This document shows, piece after piece, positions 63,697-64,000 of a stretch of 64,000 nucleotides of DNA. Each line of letters opens with the position of its first letter. Within the stretch, counting starts at the first letter, position 1. Under the pieces are notes generated by a model, which saw only the letters and a program-made list of their open reading frames with translations, searched no databases and was not told the origin of the DNA. The position numbers and the translations under genes were made by a program. The stretch lies in NCBI GenBank assembly GCA_963931925.1, contig OZ007569.1, positions 49,720,101-49,784,100 of the forward strand, in the 5' to 3' direction. This DNA is from Onchidella celtica. Lineage: Eukaryota; Mollusca; Gastropoda; Systellommatophora; Onchidiidae.

Positions 63697-64000
63697 CTCT
63701 CGCTGTCTTCGCTGCGATGTGTTTGTGTTCCCCTTCCCGTATATCCTGGATTCCGTAGGCATTAATTTGGTCTTTAGCCTTGGTTTTAACTAAACCTACA
63801 TTCTTTGGTCTAGCCCAGAAAAAGTACGTATTGTGACCTGGTAATTGGTCTGTGTCTGATCCGCGGCGAACTGAGACACCGCAATACCAGGGTATATTCA
63901 GTGCAGAATGGGGTCCTGTAATTGAAATGGCGAATAAAGGGAGAAGTCCGCACAATAAGAGAAAGAGAGAGAAGCAGACATTTAGGCATTGTCCGATTGA

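Overview
The window looks like animal nuclear DNA, most likely from a lophotrochozoan such as a gastropod mollusc. The grounds are GT-AG introns of several kilobases, a protein kinase D-type gene, CR1/L2-like and RTE-like LINEs, Helitrons, a SINE body of a kind I associate with molluscs, and heavy (CT)n and poly-G/poly-C content. There is no bacterial operon structure, CRISPR array or phage-like block. A 200-base run of N at 27696-27895 marks an assembly gap. The species assignment is inference.

The only host gene I can identify with confidence is a protein kinase D (PRKD) homologue on the + strand. Two exons, 49721-49852 and 52883-53046, join in phase 1 and together encode a complete first C1 (C1a) zinc-binding domain followed by a Ser-rich linker. 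A phase-compatible candidate first exon lies at 44160-44277. The ubiquitin-like N-terminus, second C1, PH and kinase domains were not found. Downstream exons presumably lie past 64000, so most of 53047-64000 is probably intron.

The rest is transposon-derived or simple repeat. From left to right it holds: a 754-bp inverted-repeat element flanked by TTAA (493-1246); (CT)n tracts at 10.8, 14.8, 25.9, 27.9, 35.2 and 63.6 kb; a 452-bp non-autonomous Helitron (16363-16814); a frameshifted CR1/L2-like LINE 3' half on the - strand (17589-19040); an internally deleted autonomous-type Helitron on the - strand (28228-30624); a 25-copy 35-bp minisatellite (30946-31820); two diverged copies of one LINE 3' end (about 33.8 and 54.9 kb); a degenerate tandem array (37155-37590); an RTE-like LINE C-terminus on the - strand (39480-39740); a further Helitron 3' terminus (42378) and a weaker one (56125); a two-copy palindromic MITE family (45.0 and 52.6 kb); a tRNA-derived SINE (about 53190-53520); hAT-like remnants; and a young LINE 3' half with a long open reverse transcriptase frame and a C-terminal C2H2 finger (60571-62759).

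Nothing here amounts to a clearly new biological system. The most informative leads are the possible ULD-lacking PKD start exon, the Helitron with an inverted copy of its 5' end inside its 3' region, the higher-order minisatellite, and the TTAA-flanked nested-palindrome element.
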